Shown one piece after another: positions 23,935 to 32,809 of a DNA stretch of 64,000 nucleotides. How positions within the stretch are numbered: position 1 is the stretch's first letter; each line of letters begins with the position of its first letter. The DNA is from Acinetobacter johnsonii CIP 64.6 (GTDB lineage Bacteria; Pseudomonadota; Gammaproteobacteria; Pseudomonadales; Moraxellaceae). Below the pieces are notes generated by a model. That model was not told where the DNA came from. It saw only the letters and a list, made by a program, of their open reading frames with translations, and ran no database searches. The stretch lies in NCBI RefSeq assembly GCF_000368045.1, contig NZ_KB849235.1, positions 594,708 to 658,707 on the forward strand, read 5' to 3'. The translations under genes and the position numbers were made by a program.

Positions 23935-25293
23935 ATGCAAATACTGAAAAAAGAAACAGGCACTTGGAAATGGGGAATCCTGTGTTTGATTTTCCTTGCA
24001 CCGTTTTTCTTTCTCACTTATGGATTTGCAAATCACTATGCATCGCAACTGCCCAATGTGCCGAGTATTGTCTATGACTGGGAAAAACACATCCCGCTTT
24101 GGTCATGGAGCATCGTGCCATATTGGTCCATTGATCTTTTTTACGGTCTATCTTTGCTGTTATGTTGGAATAAATTTGAGCTGAAACAGCATGCACTTCG
24201 GCTATTTAGCGCACAGCTAATTTCAATCAGTTGCTTTCTTCTTTTTCCACTCAAATTTAGTTTTGAACGACCACCTTTAGATGGCTTTTTTGGCCTATGG
24301 TTTGATGTTTTGATGGGTTTTGATAAACCTTTTAACCAAGCACCTTCTCTCCATATCGTTTTATTGGTCATCCTTTGGGACTTCTTCCGCAGACACAGCT
24401 CAGGTCAGTGGAAATACTTTGTCGACCTTTGGTCATTTTTAATTGGCATATCGGTACTCACCACATGGCAACATCATTTTATCGATATCCCAACAGGTTT
24501 ATTGGTAGGCGCATTATGTCTTTGGTTGTTCCCGATTACGGCAAAATCACCCTTTAAAAAAGATGGTTTGCAGACTTTAACGCCAAAGCATTTAAAGTTA
24601 GGCAGTTATTACCTATGCGGCACATTACTTTTCCTAATCTTGGCCTATCTGTTCCAACCTTGGGGATTATGGTTACTTTATCCAGCAATCAGTCTATTTG
24701 GCATTGCTTTAAGCTACTATTTAGTTCGCCCTCATTTCTTCCAAAAGCAAGCAGATGGAAGTTTGAGCATTGCCGCTACAATGTTATTTGCCCCTTACCT
24801 AATCTTTGCGTGGTTGAACAGTCGAATCTGGACAAAGAAACATCCCGAAGACTCTCAAATTTTAAAAATTGAAAACACGACCATTTTTTTAGGGCGCATC
24901 CCAACACGTTCTACAACACAAAAATATCAGGCCGTTTTTGATTGTGTTGCAGAGTTGCCAGTGAATTCAAAAAATTCATATTTTCAATACTCAAGTTTAG
25001 ACTTAATTCCTTTACAGGCCGACCAACTTCAACATGCGGTTGAAGTGTTCAACCAATTAATGACAGCAGCTTCAAGCCAGAGCACACAACAGCATGTATT
25101 AATTTACTGTGCGCTGGGTTATTCCAGAAGTAACGCTATTCTCTGCGCTTGGCTTATGCAACAGCAGCATGCAACACAGGTAAATGAGGCCATTCAAATA
25201 GTTCAATCCGCTAGACCATGGGTTAGACTGAACGACGTACAAATCAAAAATCTCAATACTTATCAGTTAAAACTCAAAGGATCGGCCTCATGA
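23935..25293 (+). CDS. PAP2-like / dual-specificity phosphatase membrane protein, YnbD-like
   Basis: In this 452-residue protein several N-terminal membrane segments surround PAP2-type residues (NQAPSLHIVLL and WQHHFIDIPTG). The C-terminal part is a dual-specificity phosphatase with catalytic loop CALGYSRSN (Cys-x5-Arg). It is likely a lipid phosphatase producing the mature head group. It overlaps the next gene by 4 bp. E. coli YnbD has the same layout. Confidence 0.8.
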   Translation: MQILKKETGTWKWGILCLIFLAPFFFLTYGFANHYASQLPNVPSIVYDWEKHIPLWSWSIVPYWSIDLFYGLSLLLCWNKFELKQHALRLFSAQLISISCFLLFPLKFSFERPPLDGFFGLWFDVLMGFDKPFNQAPSLHIVLLVILWDFFRRHSSGQWKYFVDLWSFLIGISVLTTWQHHFIDIPTGLLVGALCLWLFPITAKSPFKKDGLQTLTPKHLKLGSYYLCGTLLFLILAYLFQPWGLWLLYPAISLFGIALSYYLVRPHFFQKQADGSLSIAATMLFAPYLIFAWLNSRIWTKKHPEDSQILKIENTTIFLGRIPTRSTTQKYQAVFDCVAELPVNSKNSYFQYSSLDLIPLQADQLQHAVEVFNQLMTAASSQSTQQHVLIYCALGYSRSNAILCAWLMQQQHATQVNEAIQIVQSARPWVRLNDVQIKNLNTYQLKLKGSAS

Positions 25294-25724
25294 AAATGCA
25301 CTTTTATGTGGCGGCAAAACTTTTATCTACAACGTATGGTTTGTTATTTTCAGGCTATATCGCGTTTGTCTTAACTATTTTGGCTATACTACTTAAAAGC
25401 TGGCAATCTCTTGAGTTTTGGATATTAATTTTTTTATGTTTCGGTTTGATGGCGATACAGCATTACCTAGCACTCAGGTTGAAATTTGATGCTGAACTCA
25501 TTGAAGTGATTGCGCAACAATCTAATACAGTAGCCATCGAAGACTTAACGCAACAGTTTGATCACTCATTACTGCAATTTAAGCTCATACCAAAATCGAA
25601 AGTGGGTCGAGATTGGTCTTTGCGCTTTGCAGGCTGTTTCCGTTTGTTTAAACTGCAAATAACTGTATTGTTTATACAATATATAGTTCTAATGATTCTA
25701 ATTTATAAATTATTGGCACAATAA
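25290..25724 (+). CDS. Small membrane protein of the ynb-like cluster
   Basis: The 144-residue protein has two N-terminal membrane segments (about 10-32 and 43-60), a polar central part and a C-terminal membrane segment (LQITVLFIQYIVLMILIYKLL). No family recognised. ATGA overlap with the YnbD-like gene makes it part of the same operon. Confidence 0.65.
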   Translation: MKMHFYVAAKLLSTTYGLLFSGYIAFVLTILAILLKSWQSLEFWILIFLCFGLMAIQHYLALRLKFDAELIEVIAQQSNTVAIEDLTQQFDHSLLQFKLIPKSKVGRDWSLRFAGCFRLFKLQITVLFIQYIVLMILIYKLLAQ

Positions 25725-25780
25725 ACCTCTTTCTACTGGCTAAAAGTCCATTGAAATTATTGATAAAATTGGTTTATGCA

Positions 25781-26479
25781 ATGAATAAAACTCCGCTTCA
25801 AAACGAGAAAAAAACAGCTTTAGAGCAACCTCAAAGTCATTTTGCGACTCATTCTATCGCCCGTTTAATTGCATTTTTTACACGGCGTGGAGCGCGTCTG
25901 CTAACGGGTACACGTAGTTTATGGATCGGTTGCCAGCCTGTGCCCAAACAGCGTATTTATTACGCCAACCACAATAGCCATATCGACTTTATACTGCTGT
26001 GGTCATCTTTGCCGACAATCATGCGACGGAAAACCAAGCCTGTGGCTGCTTCTGATTATTGGCTGAAAGATGGCTTTCGCCAATTCCTTATTAAAGATAC
26101 CTTCAATGGTATAACGATTCAGCGTAACCGAGATGATCATACTGATCCATTACAACCCGTTAAAGATGCGCTTGAACAAGGTTACTCGATTATCTTTTTC
26201 CCTGAAGGTACGCGCAATCTAAATGATGATATTGAATTACTACCCTTCAAAAGTGGCTTATATAATTTGCACAAACAGTTTCCAGACATTGAAATTGTTC
26301 CCGTTTGGATTTCAAATTTAAGACGGGTTATGCCCAAAGGCGCATTTATCCCTCTACCTTTGCTTTCTACCGTATGTTTTGGTTGCCCTTTAGAGCAACA
26401 TTTAGACATGGATAAGGCCATCTTTATAGATTATGCGCAAAAACAATTATTAAAATTAAAAGAGGTTGAAAATCAATGA
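25781..26479 (+). CDS. Lysophospholipid acyltransferase (PlsC-like)
   Basis: The 232-residue protein has the LPLAT motifs NHNSHIDF (H-x4-D) and FFPEGTRN. It would make phosphatidic acid or a related diacyl lipid. ATG 25781 is chosen over an upstream TTG at 25751. The stop overlaps the next start (ATGA). Its place between a phosphatase and a CDP-diacylglycerol synthase suggests it feeds the same lipid. Confidence 0.85.
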   Translation: MNKTPLQNEKKTALEQPQSHFATHSIARLIAFFTRRGARLLTGTRSLWIGCQPVPKQRIYYANHNSHIDFILLWSSLPTIMRRKTKPVAASDYWLKDGFRQFLIKDTFNGITIQRNRDDHTDPLQPVKDALEQGYSIIFFPEGTRNLNDDIELLPFKSGLYNLHKQFPDIEIVPVWISNLRRVMPKGAFIPLPLLSTVCFGCPLEQHLDMDKAIFIDYAQKQLLKLKEVENQ

Positions 26480-27420
26480 TGTTAGACAACCTTAATAAAA
26501 CCTATGCCCTATTTGCTATTTTTGCAGGCATTTTAGTTTTTGCTTCAACTGTTGGTTTTATTCTCAAACAAAAAGCAGGCTCTCAATCTTCACCAGTTAT
26601 CGATAACTTAAATGCACGAATCAATGCATGGTGGGTCATGCTCATCGTGATTGCTGCTGCAATTTTACTCGGAAAAACCGCATTTATTGTATTATTTGGA
26701 ATTATCTCTTTGTTTGCCCTACGTGAGTTCATTAGCTTACTGCCGACCAGACGGGGCGATTATTTTCCATTACTGATTGCATTCTATTTTGTTATTCCCT
26801 ATCAATATTATTTGATTTATACCGACTGGTATGGCCTGTATTCAATCTTTATTCCGCTCTATGTATTTTTATTAATTCCTATTGCCAGCTTAAAACAAGA
26901 AGACACCACCCATTTTCTAGAACGTAGTTCAAAAATTCAATGGGGGCTCATGGTCAGCGTATTCTGTATTTCACATGTTCCAGCATTGTTGAATTTGAAA
27001 CTCCCAGAGTTTAAAGGTGAACCGATTTGGCTAGCCATTTGGTTAATTATGGTGGTTCAAGCCTCTGACGTGTTACAGTATGTGTGTGGAAAATTATTTG
27101 GCAAACACAAAGTTGCACCCGTTTTATCCCCATCAAAAACAGTCGAAGGCCTACTCGGTGGTATTTTCTTAGCCACAGCTTTAGGGACTGCAATGGCTTG
27201 GTTAACACCGTTTAGCTATGTTCAAGCTGCTTGTATTGGATTGGTTGTTTGTATCTTTGGCTTTTTTGGCGGCCTCGTTATGTCTGCGATTAAAAGTGAT
27301 CGTGGTGTTAAGGATTGGGGACAACTCATTCATGGCCATGGCGGAATGCTAGACCGCATTGATTCTATTTGCTTTTCTGCACCTATTTTCTTTCATATAC
27401 TTAGATATTGGTGGAGTTAA
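26476..27420 (+). CDS. Phosphatidate cytidylyltransferase, YnbB-like
   Basis: The 314-residue polytopic enzyme makes CDP-diacylglycerol from CTP and phosphatidate. The family signature is present: SPSKTVEGLLGG, then KSDRGVKDWGQLIHGHGGMLDRIDS. As a CdsA paralogue at the end of the ynb-like cluster, it would supply the phosphatidyltransferase at 21446. Confidence 0.87.
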   Translation: MMLDNLNKTYALFAIFAGILVFASTVGFILKQKAGSQSSPVIDNLNARINAWWVMLIVIAAAILLGKTAFIVLFGIISLFALREFISLLPTRRGDYFPLLIAFYFVIPYQYYLIYTDWYGLYSIFIPLYVFLLIPIASLKQEDTTHFLERSSKIQWGLMVSVFCISHVPALLNLKLPEFKGEPIWLAIWLIMVVQASDVLQYVCGKLFGKHKVAPVLSPSKTVEGLLGGIFLATALGTAMAWLTPFSYVQAACIGLVVCIFGFFGGLVMSAIKSDRGVKDWGQLIHGHGGMLDRIDSICFSAPIFFHILRYWWS

Positions 27421-27682
27421 TTGGCAAATTGGGTTAGACAAATATTTAAACGATAAATTTCCCCCAGACCAACCCAATTTCAGCACTCGCTTGGCTTGCA
27501 TTCTGCCTCATGATATTTTGTCGATGCTGTATAATGTCTATGTGGTGTTACCTTACAAGCGCCCTTTTGTCATTTTTTATTTTCTTAACCGCTTCCTAAC
27601 ACTTCTCAAACCAAAGCAAATCTCCATAGCCACGCACGGCTAAATTTTGTAGAATAGCCCTTTTACCCCATGGTGCTTTTAT

Positions 27683-28168
27683 ATGACCGCTTGGACAGCT
27701 CACGTCACCGTCGCAACTGTTGTTGAAAAAGACGGAAAATTTCTATTTGTAGAAGAGCATACTGCGGGTGTGACACACACTGTATTTAACCAGCCTGCAG
27801 GCCATGTTGAATCAGGTGAAACACTCATCGAAGCTGCCATTCGTGAAACTATGGAAGAAACTGGACATGAAGTGTCTATAGATGCGTTATTGGGCATTTA
27901 TACCTATACACCACCCATGTTTCCAGATCGCACGTATTATCGTTTCTGCTTTTTAGCGCAGTCACTTCATCACAGTTCAACCGCTGAACTCGATACAGGT
28001 ATCGTGGGTGCAGTATGGATGACTTTGGATGAACTACTCGAAACGGCCCGTGCACGTAGTCCATTGGTGATTAAAGCGGTTCAAGACGCACTCGCGGGTC
28101 AAAAATATCCTTTATCGCTCGTTTATGAGCACCAAAATTCTCCCCTTATTTCAAGTTTGGATGCCTAG
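27683..28168 (+). CDS. nudJ: Nudix phosphatase NudJ
   Basis: The 161-residue protein has a full Nudix box G-x5-E-x7-REUxEExGU, seen as GHVESGETLIEAAIRETMEETG. NudJ acts on nucleoside di- and triphosphates and HMP-pyrophosphate. It lies immediately upstream of mnmA, hflD and purB, as in E. coli, which supports the name. Confidence 0.88.
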   Translation: MTAWTAHVTVATVVEKDGKFLFVEEHTAGVTHTVFNQPAGHVESGETLIEAAIRETMEETGHEVSIDALLGIYTYTPPMFPDRTYYRFCFLAQSLHHSSTAELDTGIVGAVWMTLDELLETARARSPLVIKAVQDALAGQKYPLSLVYEHQNSPLISSLDA

Positions 28169-28172
28169 TCCT

Positions 28173-29306
28173 ATGCAACAACGTGTCATCGTCGGTATGT
28201 CGGGTGGTGTAGATTCATCTGTTTCTGCTGCTCTTCTTCTTCAACAAGGTTATCAAGTTGAAGGTCTTTTCATGAAGAACTGGGAAGAAGACGACGGCAC
28301 GGAATACTGCACAGCTATGGAAGACTTAGCCGATGCTCAAGCGGTCTGTGACAAACTAGGGATTAAGCTACACACCGCTAACTTTGCTATGGAATATTGG
28401 GATCGTGTATTTGAGCATTTCTTAGCGGAATATGCTGCAGGCCGTACTCCAAACCCAGATATTTTATGTAATAAAGAAATCAAATTCCGTGCGTTCTTAG
28501 ATCATGCTATGCAACTGGGCGCAGACTTTATTGCGACTGGTCACTATGCACGTCGCGGCGAAACTATGACCAACTCTAAAGGTGAGGAATACGCACCTTT
28601 ACTGCGTGGTTTAGATAAAAACAAAGACCAGACCTATTTTTTACACGCTGTGCATGGCCGTGAAATTAATAAGACGTTGTTCCCTGTAGGGGAAATTGAA
28701 AAGCCTGAAGTGCGTAAAATTGCGGAACAATATGACTTAGTCACAGCGAAGAAAAAAGACTCAACAGGCATCTGTTTTATTGGTGAACGTCGTTTTAATG
28801 ACTTCTTAAAACAATACTTACCTGCACAAGCTGGAAAAATCGTCTTAGATGATGGCAAAGAGGTTGGTGAACATCACGGCTTAATGTACTATACGCTCGG
28901 TCAACGCGGTGGTATTGGTATTGGTGGTTTGAAAGGTGTGGCTGAAGGCGCATGGTTCGTTCTACATAAAGATATTGAAAACAACCGTTTGGTGATTGGT
29001 CAAGGTCATGAACATCCACTGATGCAAAGTACTGCGCTTTGGAGTGAAACGATTGACTGGGTCGCAGGTGAAATGCAGATTCCTGAAACAGGTTTCCGTT
29101 GTACCTCTCGGACGCGCTATCGCCAAGATGACCAAGATTGTGTGATCTTTAATGATCCGACTACCCCAGGTGGCGTACGTGTTGAGTTCGATGAACCCCA
29201 ACGTGCCGTGACTCCGGGTCAGAGTGTCGTATTCTACTCAGGTGAAGTTTGTTTAGGCGGTGGCGTGATTCATCATACCAATGCTCCTAAACCTGATTTT
29301 ATTTAA
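28173..29306 (+). CDS. mnmA: tRNA-specific 2-thiouridylase MnmA
   Basis: The 377-residue enzyme adds sulfur to U34 of Lys, Glu and Gln tRNAs. The ATP pyrophosphatase loop is SGGVDSS near the N-terminus. The catalytic Cys pair is in DILCNKEIKF and STGICFIGER. The start at 28173 gives MQQRVIVGMSGGVDSS, the normal family start, rather than 28125 inside nudJ. Confidence 0.95.
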   Translation: MQQRVIVGMSGGVDSSVSAALLLQQGYQVEGLFMKNWEEDDGTEYCTAMEDLADAQAVCDKLGIKLHTANFAMEYWDRVFEHFLAEYAAGRTPNPDILCNKEIKFRAFLDHAMQLGADFIATGHYARRGETMTNSKGEEYAPLLRGLDKNKDQTYFLHAVHGREINKTLFPVGEIEKPEVRKIAEQYDLVTAKKKDSTGICFIGERRFNDFLKQYLPAQAGKIVLDDGKEVGEHHGLMYYTLGQRGGIGIGGLKGVAEGAWFVLHKDIENNRLVIGQGHEHPLMQSTALWSETIDWVAGEMQIPETGFRCTSRTRYRQDDQDCVIFNDPTTPGGVRVEFDEPQRAVTPGQSVVFYSGEVCLGGGVIHHTNAPKPDFI

Positions 29307-29319
29307 AGGATTTTAAGAC

Positions 29320-30051
29320 ATGGCTGAGTTACCGTTTCAACAGCCTCAAACTTTGAACGATCGTCAAAATAGAGCTTTGGCGTTAGCGGCTGTTTTTCAG
29401 TCCGCGCAACTGACGCATATGACTGCCTTGAGTGGTCAGCAAAGTATTGGGGAAAGCGGTAACTTCTATTTAGAACAGTTGATTAAAGCCAGTTTAAATA
29501 TCCGACCGAAGGGCAACCAAAGCGGACAAACTTTAGACTTTTTTCATCAGCTGGCGGACATCTCCTTAGGACTAAAAACCTTAGAAAGTAGCATTACCCA
29601 ACCCTTTAATACCTCACCAAAAACTCGAATTCCCAAATTATCCACTGCTAAACTTCCCATGACTTATGCCATGGCACTCTTACAACTCGAAAAGAAAGTG
29701 TATAGCAACCCCAAATTCGTTGAAATTATTGAACAGTCCCAACAAAAAATCTTAAGACAGCTTTCTTTTTTCGATAATAACTATTTACACCCAAGCATCA
29801 TTGCCAACCTCGCACAAACCTATGTCGACACTGCTGGGCAAATTAACCCACGCATTATGGTGCGGGGCAATGCAGAAGCATTTAAAGATTCATCGCATAC
29901 CAACCGCATTCGTGCGTCCCTCTTTACTGGCTTACAAATGGCACATTTATGGCGTCAGCTCGGTGGAAGTTCATGGGGCATGGTGTTTAGTAAACGCAAA
30001 TTGCTCAAAGATATTCAAGATCTCGCTCGTTTACAGTATCAGGTGATTTAA
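29320..30051 (+). CDS. hflD: HflD homologue
   Basis: The 243-residue all-helical protein opens NDRQNRALALAAVFQSAQL and has MALLQLEKKV and the ending GMVFSKRKLLKDIQDL, typical of HflD. E. coli HflD modulates lambda CII stability at the membrane. Here a CII-like regulator lies in the prophage 22 kb away, but it is of a different family, so no link is claimed. AAGGA precedes the ATG. Confidence 0.88.
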   Translation: MAELPFQQPQTLNDRQNRALALAAVFQSAQLTHMTALSGQQSIGESGNFYLEQLIKASLNIRPKGNQSGQTLDFFHQLADISLGLKTLESSITQPFNTSPKTRIPKLSTAKLPMTYAMALLQLEKKVYSNPKFVEIIEQSQQKILRQLSFFDNNYLHPSIIANLAQTYVDTAGQINPRIMVRGNAEAFKDSSHTNRIRASLFTGLQMAHLWRQLGGSSWGMVFSKRKLLKDIQDLARLQYQVI

Positions 30052-30108
30052 CACATGATCGACGGGCTTTTTAGTTTTACGTTTAATTCCAAAGTTTAAG
30101 GAATCGCT

Positions 30109-31497
30109 ATGAACGCTTTAACCGCACTTTCTCCATTAGATGGACGCTACGCTAGCAAATGTGATGCGCTTCGTCCTTTCCTCTCTGAGTTTGGTTTAAT
30201 CCATGCTCGTGTGACTGTTGAAGTGCGTTGGTTACAAGCGCTTGCAAACCGTCCAGAAATCACTGAAGTGCCTGCTTTCAGTGCTGCGACCAATGCTGCA
30301 CTTGATGCAATTGTTGCTGACTTTTCTGAAAACGACGCCAACCGTATTAAAGACATCGAACGTACCACGAACCATGACGTTAAAGCCGTTGAGTACTTCC
30401 TGAAAGAAAAAATTGAAGGCATCGAAGAGCTTAAAAATGCGAGTGAATTCATTCACTTTGCATGTACGTCTGAAGACATCAACAACTTGTCTCATGCATT
30501 AATGCTGAAAAGTGGTCGTGATGTATTGATTGCATCTATGCAGCAAATCATTGACTCAATCGTGGCATTGTCTGAAAAGCATGCTGACCAACCTATGTTG
30601 TCTCGTACACATGGTCAGACGGCAAGCCCAACCACTTTGGGTAAAGAAATGGCAAACGTAGCTTATCGTCTTGCGCGCCAAATCAAACAATTCAAACAAG
30701 TTGAGCTTTTAGGCAAGATTAACGGTGCGGTAGGTAACTATAACGCTCACCTTTCTGCTTACCCAGACATCAACTGGCCTGCACACTCACAAGCATTCGT
30801 TGAGTCTTTAGGTTTGAGCTTTAACCCGTACACCACTCAAATTGAGCCGCATGACTACATGGCGGAACTATTTGATGCTTTACGTCGTTTCAATACGATT
30901 TTGATCGACTTTAACCGTGACGTTTGGGGTTATATCTCGCTTGGTTTCTTCAAGCAAAAACTCAAAGATGGTGAAGTGGGTTCTTCAACGATGCCACACA
31001 AAGTAAACCCTATTGACTTTGAAAACTCAGAAGGTAACTTAGGCTTAGCCAATGCAGTACTGGCACACCTTGGCGAAAAACTTCCAATTTCTCGCTGGCA
31101 GCGTGACCTAACAGACTCAACTGTACTACGTAACATGGGTGTTGGTTTTGCACAAAGCTTGATCGCTTTTGAAGCTTGTTCAAAAGGCATTGGTAAACTT
31201 GAACTCAATGCTGCACGTATTGATGAAGACTTGAACAATGCGCAAGAAGTTCTAGCTGAACCAATTCAAACCGTAATGCGTCGTTACAACGTTGAAAAAC
31301 CATACGAAAAACTAAAAGCATTAACTCGCGGTCAAGCCATGACACGTGACATGATGGTTGACTTCGTCAATGGTAATGAACTTGAAGCTGTGCCTGCTGC
31401 TGACCGCGCACGTTTAGCGGAAATGACACCTGCAACCTATACAGGTAACGCAGCTGAACAAGCAAAACAAGTTGCTGACTTAATTTCTAAAATCTAA
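30109..31497 (+). CDS. purB: Adenylosuccinate lyase
   Basis: The 462-residue purine-pathway enzyme cleaves SAICAR and adenylosuccinate. The fumarase/aspartase-superfamily signature is GSSTMPHKVNPIDFENSEGN. The active-site His is in SRTHGQTASPTTLGKE and further conserved residues are in CTSEDINNLSHALML. It is the last gene of the conserved operon and is followed by a UUCG-loop terminator. Confidence 0.96.
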   Translation: MNALTALSPLDGRYASKCDALRPFLSEFGLIHARVTVEVRWLQALANRPEITEVPAFSAATNAALDAIVADFSENDANRIKDIERTTNHDVKAVEYFLKEKIEGIEELKNASEFIHFACTSEDINNLSHALMLKSGRDVLIASMQQIIDSIVALSEKHADQPMLSRTHGQTASPTTLGKEMANVAYRLARQIKQFKQVELLGKINGAVGNYNAHLSAYPDINWPAHSQAFVESLGLSFNPYTTQIEPHDYMAELFDALRRFNTILIDFNRDVWGYISLGFFKQKLKDGEVGSSTMPHKVNPIDFENSEGNLGLANAVLAHLGEKLPISRWQRDLTDSTVLRNMGVGFAQSLIAFEACSKGIGKLELNAARIDEDLNNAQEVLAEPIQTVMRRYNVEKPYEKLKALTRGQAMTRDMMVDFVNGNELEAVPAADRARLAEMTPATYTGNAAEQAKQVADLISKI

Positions 31498-31511
31498 TTT
31501 TTAGAAATTGA

Positions 31512-31541
31512 AAAAAAGCGGAGCTTCGGCTTCGCTTTTTT
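31512..31541 (+). terminator. Terminator of purB
   Basis: The stem GCGGAGC/GCTTCGC with a TTCG tetraloop is flanked by A and T runs; it can work in both directions. Confidence 0.9.
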
Positions 31542-31594
31542 ATCTATAATGCAAACAAGAATATCCTAGATGCATAATTGAAAAACCAATAAAA

Positions 31595-32251
31595 ATGATG
31601 ACAATCTTGAAAAGTACAACAACGAAAGCTCACATTGACTATCAACTGAAAAAGCCGCATTGGATTGCGCTCATTGTACTCGCTGTCGCCATTGCTTTCG
31701 CATCGATCCACCCCCTTGAACTCAGCTCTTATATTTTGCATCAGGTCGGAACCGTATTCATGTTGGTGACGCTGATCCTTTGCCTCTATAAAATGGGGCT
31801 CAGCTTAATCAGTTTTAGGCTTTATATTGGTTTTTTGCTGATTCATATACTCGGTGCGCATTATCTGTATTCTTATGTGCCCTACAATGAATGGTCAATC
31901 CAATATTTAAATCTAGACATCAACCAGAGTTTCGGTTGGACACGTAATATGTATGATCGCTTTGTACATTTAGCGTACGGTCTACTGCTCTACCCATTTT
32001 TCTATCGTCTGTTTCAAGTGTGGTTACCCCAACTTTCTAAACTCACCCTATTCTTGCTGGTCATTCAATTTGTGATGGCAAGTAGCCTCATTTACGAATG
32101 GATTGAATGGTTTATTGCGATGGGCTTATCGCCTGAAGATGCTGAAAACTACAATGGGCAACAAGGTGATATTTGGGACGCGCATCAAGACATGCTTTTA
32201 GCCACAGTTGGCGCAATCATCACAGGCATAGCCTGTCTATTGAAAAAGTAG
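31595..32251 (+). CDS. DUF2238 (YjdF-type) membrane protein
   Basis: The 218-residue protein has five to six hydrophobic segments. The family motifs are NMYDRFVHLAYGLLLYP, SLIYEWIEW and QQGDIWDAHQDM, the last placing acidic and His residues near the membrane. Function unknown. It follows the purB terminator as a single gene. Confidence 0.85.
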   Translation: MMTILKSTTTKAHIDYQLKKPHWIALIVLAVAIAFASIHPLELSSYILHQVGTVFMLVTLILCLYKMGLSLISFRLYIGFLLIHILGAHYLYSYVPYNEWSIQYLNLDINQSFGWTRNMYDRFVHLAYGLLLYPFFYRLFQVWLPQLSKLTLFLLVIQFVMASSLIYEWIEWFIAMGLSPEDAENYNGQQGDIWDAHQDMLLATVGAIITGIACLLKK

Positions 32252-32348
32252 TCCTTTTCTCTACCATTCGTCTAGCACAACAATTAACGACGATACAGGA
32301 CTCATTCAAGCACAAGTGACTTGGACATCAGTTTTAAAAAAACAAAAA

Positions 32349-32375
32349 AAAACACCACGTCAGGCGTGGTGTTTT
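32349..32375 (-). terminator. Terminator of the SutA-like gene
   Basis: AAAACACCACG pairs with CGTGGTGTTTT around a 5-nt loop; the minus strand continues with a run of T. Confidence 0.9.
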
Positions 32376-32382
32376 AACTCTA

Positions 32383-32634
32383 TTAGTCTTTCGCAGACTC
32401 ATCTGTTGGCACTTCAGTAATTCGGCCACCGCGAGCAAGGAATGCCGCAACTTCGTCTTCAAGTGCTTGGCGTTGTTTTAATTTTGCAGTCACCGTAAGT
32501 GTTTCAGCTTCGGCAACATCACCATCACTTGCAGCATTATCAGAAGAATCTGATGCGCCTTTTTCCGCTGCTTGAGCTTCGTCTTCGTCGACTGCTGAGT
32601 CTTCTACATCATCATAATCATTTGAATCAGTCAT
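32383..32634 (-). CDS. SutA-like RNA polymerase-associated acidic protein
   Basis: In this 83-residue protein an extremely acidic, disordered N-terminal half (DDVEDSAVDEDEAQAAEKG) is followed by a helix and VAAFLARGGRITEV. That matches the RNA polymerase-binding part of Pseudomonas SutA, a slow-growth transcription factor. It is shorter than SutA. The function is inferred from this pattern. Confidence 0.65.
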   Translation of the reverse strand: MTDSNDYDDVEDSAVDEDEAQAAEKGASDSSDNAASDGDVAEAETLTVTAKLKQRQALEDEVAAFLARGGRITEVPTDESAKD

Positions 32635-32809
32635 CTTAATCTCCCCACAAATGACATTTTAGGTTCCCATGAATTACTGGTTTCCAATTATGTTGAAATT
32701 TAACAAGCTCTCAGCCTTTCGCATAGTCTTATTCAACGGAAAATCGTATCTTTTTTAATCAAAATCGTAATCTTATTTTACGACTGCCTAAAAAATGACA
32801 CTTCCGTTC

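Noticed and set aside
27359..27643. Possible 94-residue gene after the CDP-diacylglycerol synthase
   Set aside because: It needs a TTG start inside the upstream gene and has no ribosome site, and its product shows no family features. Left out, although a short gene here cannot be fully excluded.
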